32,606 nucleotides of DNA from Thiobacillaceae bacterium (GTDB lineage Bacteria; Pseudomonadota; Gammaproteobacteria; Burkholderiales; Thiobacillaceae). The position numbers were made by a program, and so were the translations under genes. Below are positions 31,649 to 32,606 of the stretch, in pieces (the first letter of the stretch is position 1; each line of letters opens with the position of its first letter). Location of the stretch: positions 1 to 32,606 of the forward strand of contig JANWZL010000062.1 of NCBI GenBank assembly GCA_025054655.1. The letters run 5' to 3'. The notes below the pieces were generated by a model. The model was not told the DNA's origin. It ran no database searches and saw only the letters and a program-made list of their open reading frames with translations.

Positions 31649-32566
31649 TCAGAGCGAGACGTTGGACTGGTTGCGCACCAGGGGACTCGTGCTGATGAAA
31701 TCGAGGAAGGACTGCAGCAGGCGGCTGCGGAACTTCTCCTGCGGATAGACCAGCGACAGTTGGCGCCGCAATGGCGGGTTGAGGGGGATGGCCACCAGCT
31801 CGCCCAGGCGCACCTCCTTGGCCACGGTGGTACCGGAGACGATGGCCACGCCCAGGCCTGCCGCCACCGCGCCCTTGATCGCCTCGCGGCTGCCCAGCTC
31901 CATGACCAGGTTCATCTCGTCGAGATTGACCTCGTTGGCGCGGAAGTATTCGTCGATGCACTCGCGCGTGCCGGAACCGGCCTCACGGCTGATGTAGGGC
32001 TGGGCGGCAACTTCCTGCGGGGTGACGCTGGAGCGCCGGGACAGCTCGGAAAACGGCGCGCAGATCATCACCAGCTCGTCCTGACAGCAGACCTGGGTGA
32101 TGAGGTTCGGGTGGTGTGAGGGGGCCTCGATCAGGCCGATGTCTAGGGTGTGGTCGGCCACCTTGCGCTCTATGGTCTCGGAGTTGGCCACCGTCAGGCG
32201 CGCCTGGGTCTCGGGGTGTTTCTGCTTGAACTCGCCCAGCAGCCGCGGCAGCATGTACTCGGCGATGGTGGTGGAGGCGCCGATCAGCAGCGGCCCGCTG
32301 ACCTGACCCGTGAGCTCCTTGATGCGCGCCTCCATCTCGTTGCTGAGGTTGAGGATGCGCTCGGCATAGTCAAGCGCCAGCTCGCCGGCCGGGGTGAGCG
32401 AGATCTTGCCGTGCGAGCGTTCGAACAGCCGCGTGTTGAAGTGCTCCTCCAGCTGTTTGACCTGGAAGGTGACCGCGGGCTGGGTCATGAACAGCTGTTC
32501 GGCCGCCTTGGTGAAGGACAGCAGTTTGGCGACGGTGTAGAAGACTTGCAAACGGCGGTCGGCCAT
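31649..32566 (-). CDS. LysR-family transcriptional regulator
   Basis: This is a 305-residue LTTR. The N-terminal winged HTH (RRLQVFYTVAKLLSFTKAAEQLFMTQPAVTFQVKQLE, residues 4-40) is followed by a linker helix and a periplasmic-binding-protein-like effector domain (GPLLIGASTTIAEYMLPRLLGEF, GLIEAPSHHPNLITQ, ISREAGSGTRECID, VAAGLGVAIVSGTTVAKE). The effector domain with the IGASTTIAEYMLP strand is CysL/CbbR-like, as in regulators of sulfur or carbon assimilation, but the effector cannot be named. No cbb or cys genes are in view; the divergent target may lie beyond 32606. It is co-transcribed with the 117-residue gene. Confidence 0.92.
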   Translation of the reverse strand: MADRRLQVFYTVAKLLSFTKAAEQLFMTQPAVTFQVKQLEEHFNTRLFERSHGKISLTPAGELALDYAERILNLSNEMEARIKELTGQVSGPLLIGASTTIAEYMLPRLLGEFKQKHPETQARLTVANSETIERKVADHTLDIGLIEAPSHHPNLITQVCCQDELVMICAPFSELSRRSSVTPQEVAAQPYISREAGSGTRECIDEYFRANEVNLDEMNLVMELGSREAIKGAVAAGLGVAIVSGTTVAKEVRLGELVAIPLNPPLRRQLSLVYPQEKFRSRLLQSFLDFISTSPLVRNQSNVSL

Positions 32567-32606
32567 GGTCGGACGCAGCGGACCTCACGAGCAATCAAAT
32601 CAGTTT

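Overview
The window is a GC-rich (roughly two thirds G+C by eye), gene-dense chromosomal segment from a gammaproteobacterium. Gene order and protein sequences suggest a sulfur-oxidizer-type lineage (Chromatiales/Ectothiorhodospiraceae-like). That placement is an inference from recognised protein families; no 16S rRNA gene is present. I found no insertion sequence, prophage, plasmid origin or CRISPR array.

Layout. 1-3770: the end of an EF-G-like translation factor, a small unknown protein, a VOC protein and a DMT transporter, the lysine-pathway aminotransferase dapC and a small exported protein, closed by a terminator. 3800-6150: tRNA-Val(CAC) divergent from gltX, then a glutathione-S-transferase-like protein. 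6154-8878 (minus): tRNA-Pro(GGG)-surE-pcm-rpoS. 8930-11370 (minus): a GCS2-type ligase translationally coupled to an AstE/aspartoacylase-like M14 hydrolase. 11461-19170 (minus): tRNA-Val(GAC)-thrS-infC-rpmI-rplT-pheS-pheT-ihfA-merR, the classical translation/IHF superoperon. 19224-21057 (minus): an accessory two-gene module of unknown function. 21109-23195: an Atg22-type permease and a periplasmic c-heme protein. 23247-26908: a proteostasis locus with two Hsp20 genes divergent from cbpA-cbpM-degP-like. 26944-28382: a Rieske protein coupled to a TrpD-like protein. 28510-30232: a SpoU methyltransferase coupled to a pentapeptide-repeat membrane protein. 30320-30406: a candidate small RNA. 30539-32566: ubiG, a small unknown gene and a LysR regulator.

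How the parts work together. The long minus-strand block joins translation (ThrRS, IF-3, L35, L20, PheRS) with IHF and ends at the stationary-phase genes surE-pcm-rpoS. Two tRNA genes sit just upstream of thrS and surE, leaving little or no room for separate promoters. A strong terminator lies 22 bp before the thrS ATG, so thrS expression must pass through it. The proteostasis locus has back-to-back sigma-32-type promoters whose -35 boxes are 2 bp apart, so holdases (Hsp20), co-chaperone (CbpA/CbpM) and periplasmic protease should be heat-induced together.

Most unusual items: (1) the candidate sRNA with its own promoter, a dyad over the -35 box, a CCUCC-rich single-stranded middle and a perfect terminator; (2) the two-gene module whose larger protein looks like an ImmA/IrrE domain that has lost its HExxH zinc site; (3) the TrpD-fold protein lacking the GTGGD PRPP motif, coupled to a Rieske protein; (4) the GCS2-M14 pair; (5) a REP-like element whose 13-bp head is tandemly amplified and supplies the infC stop codon.
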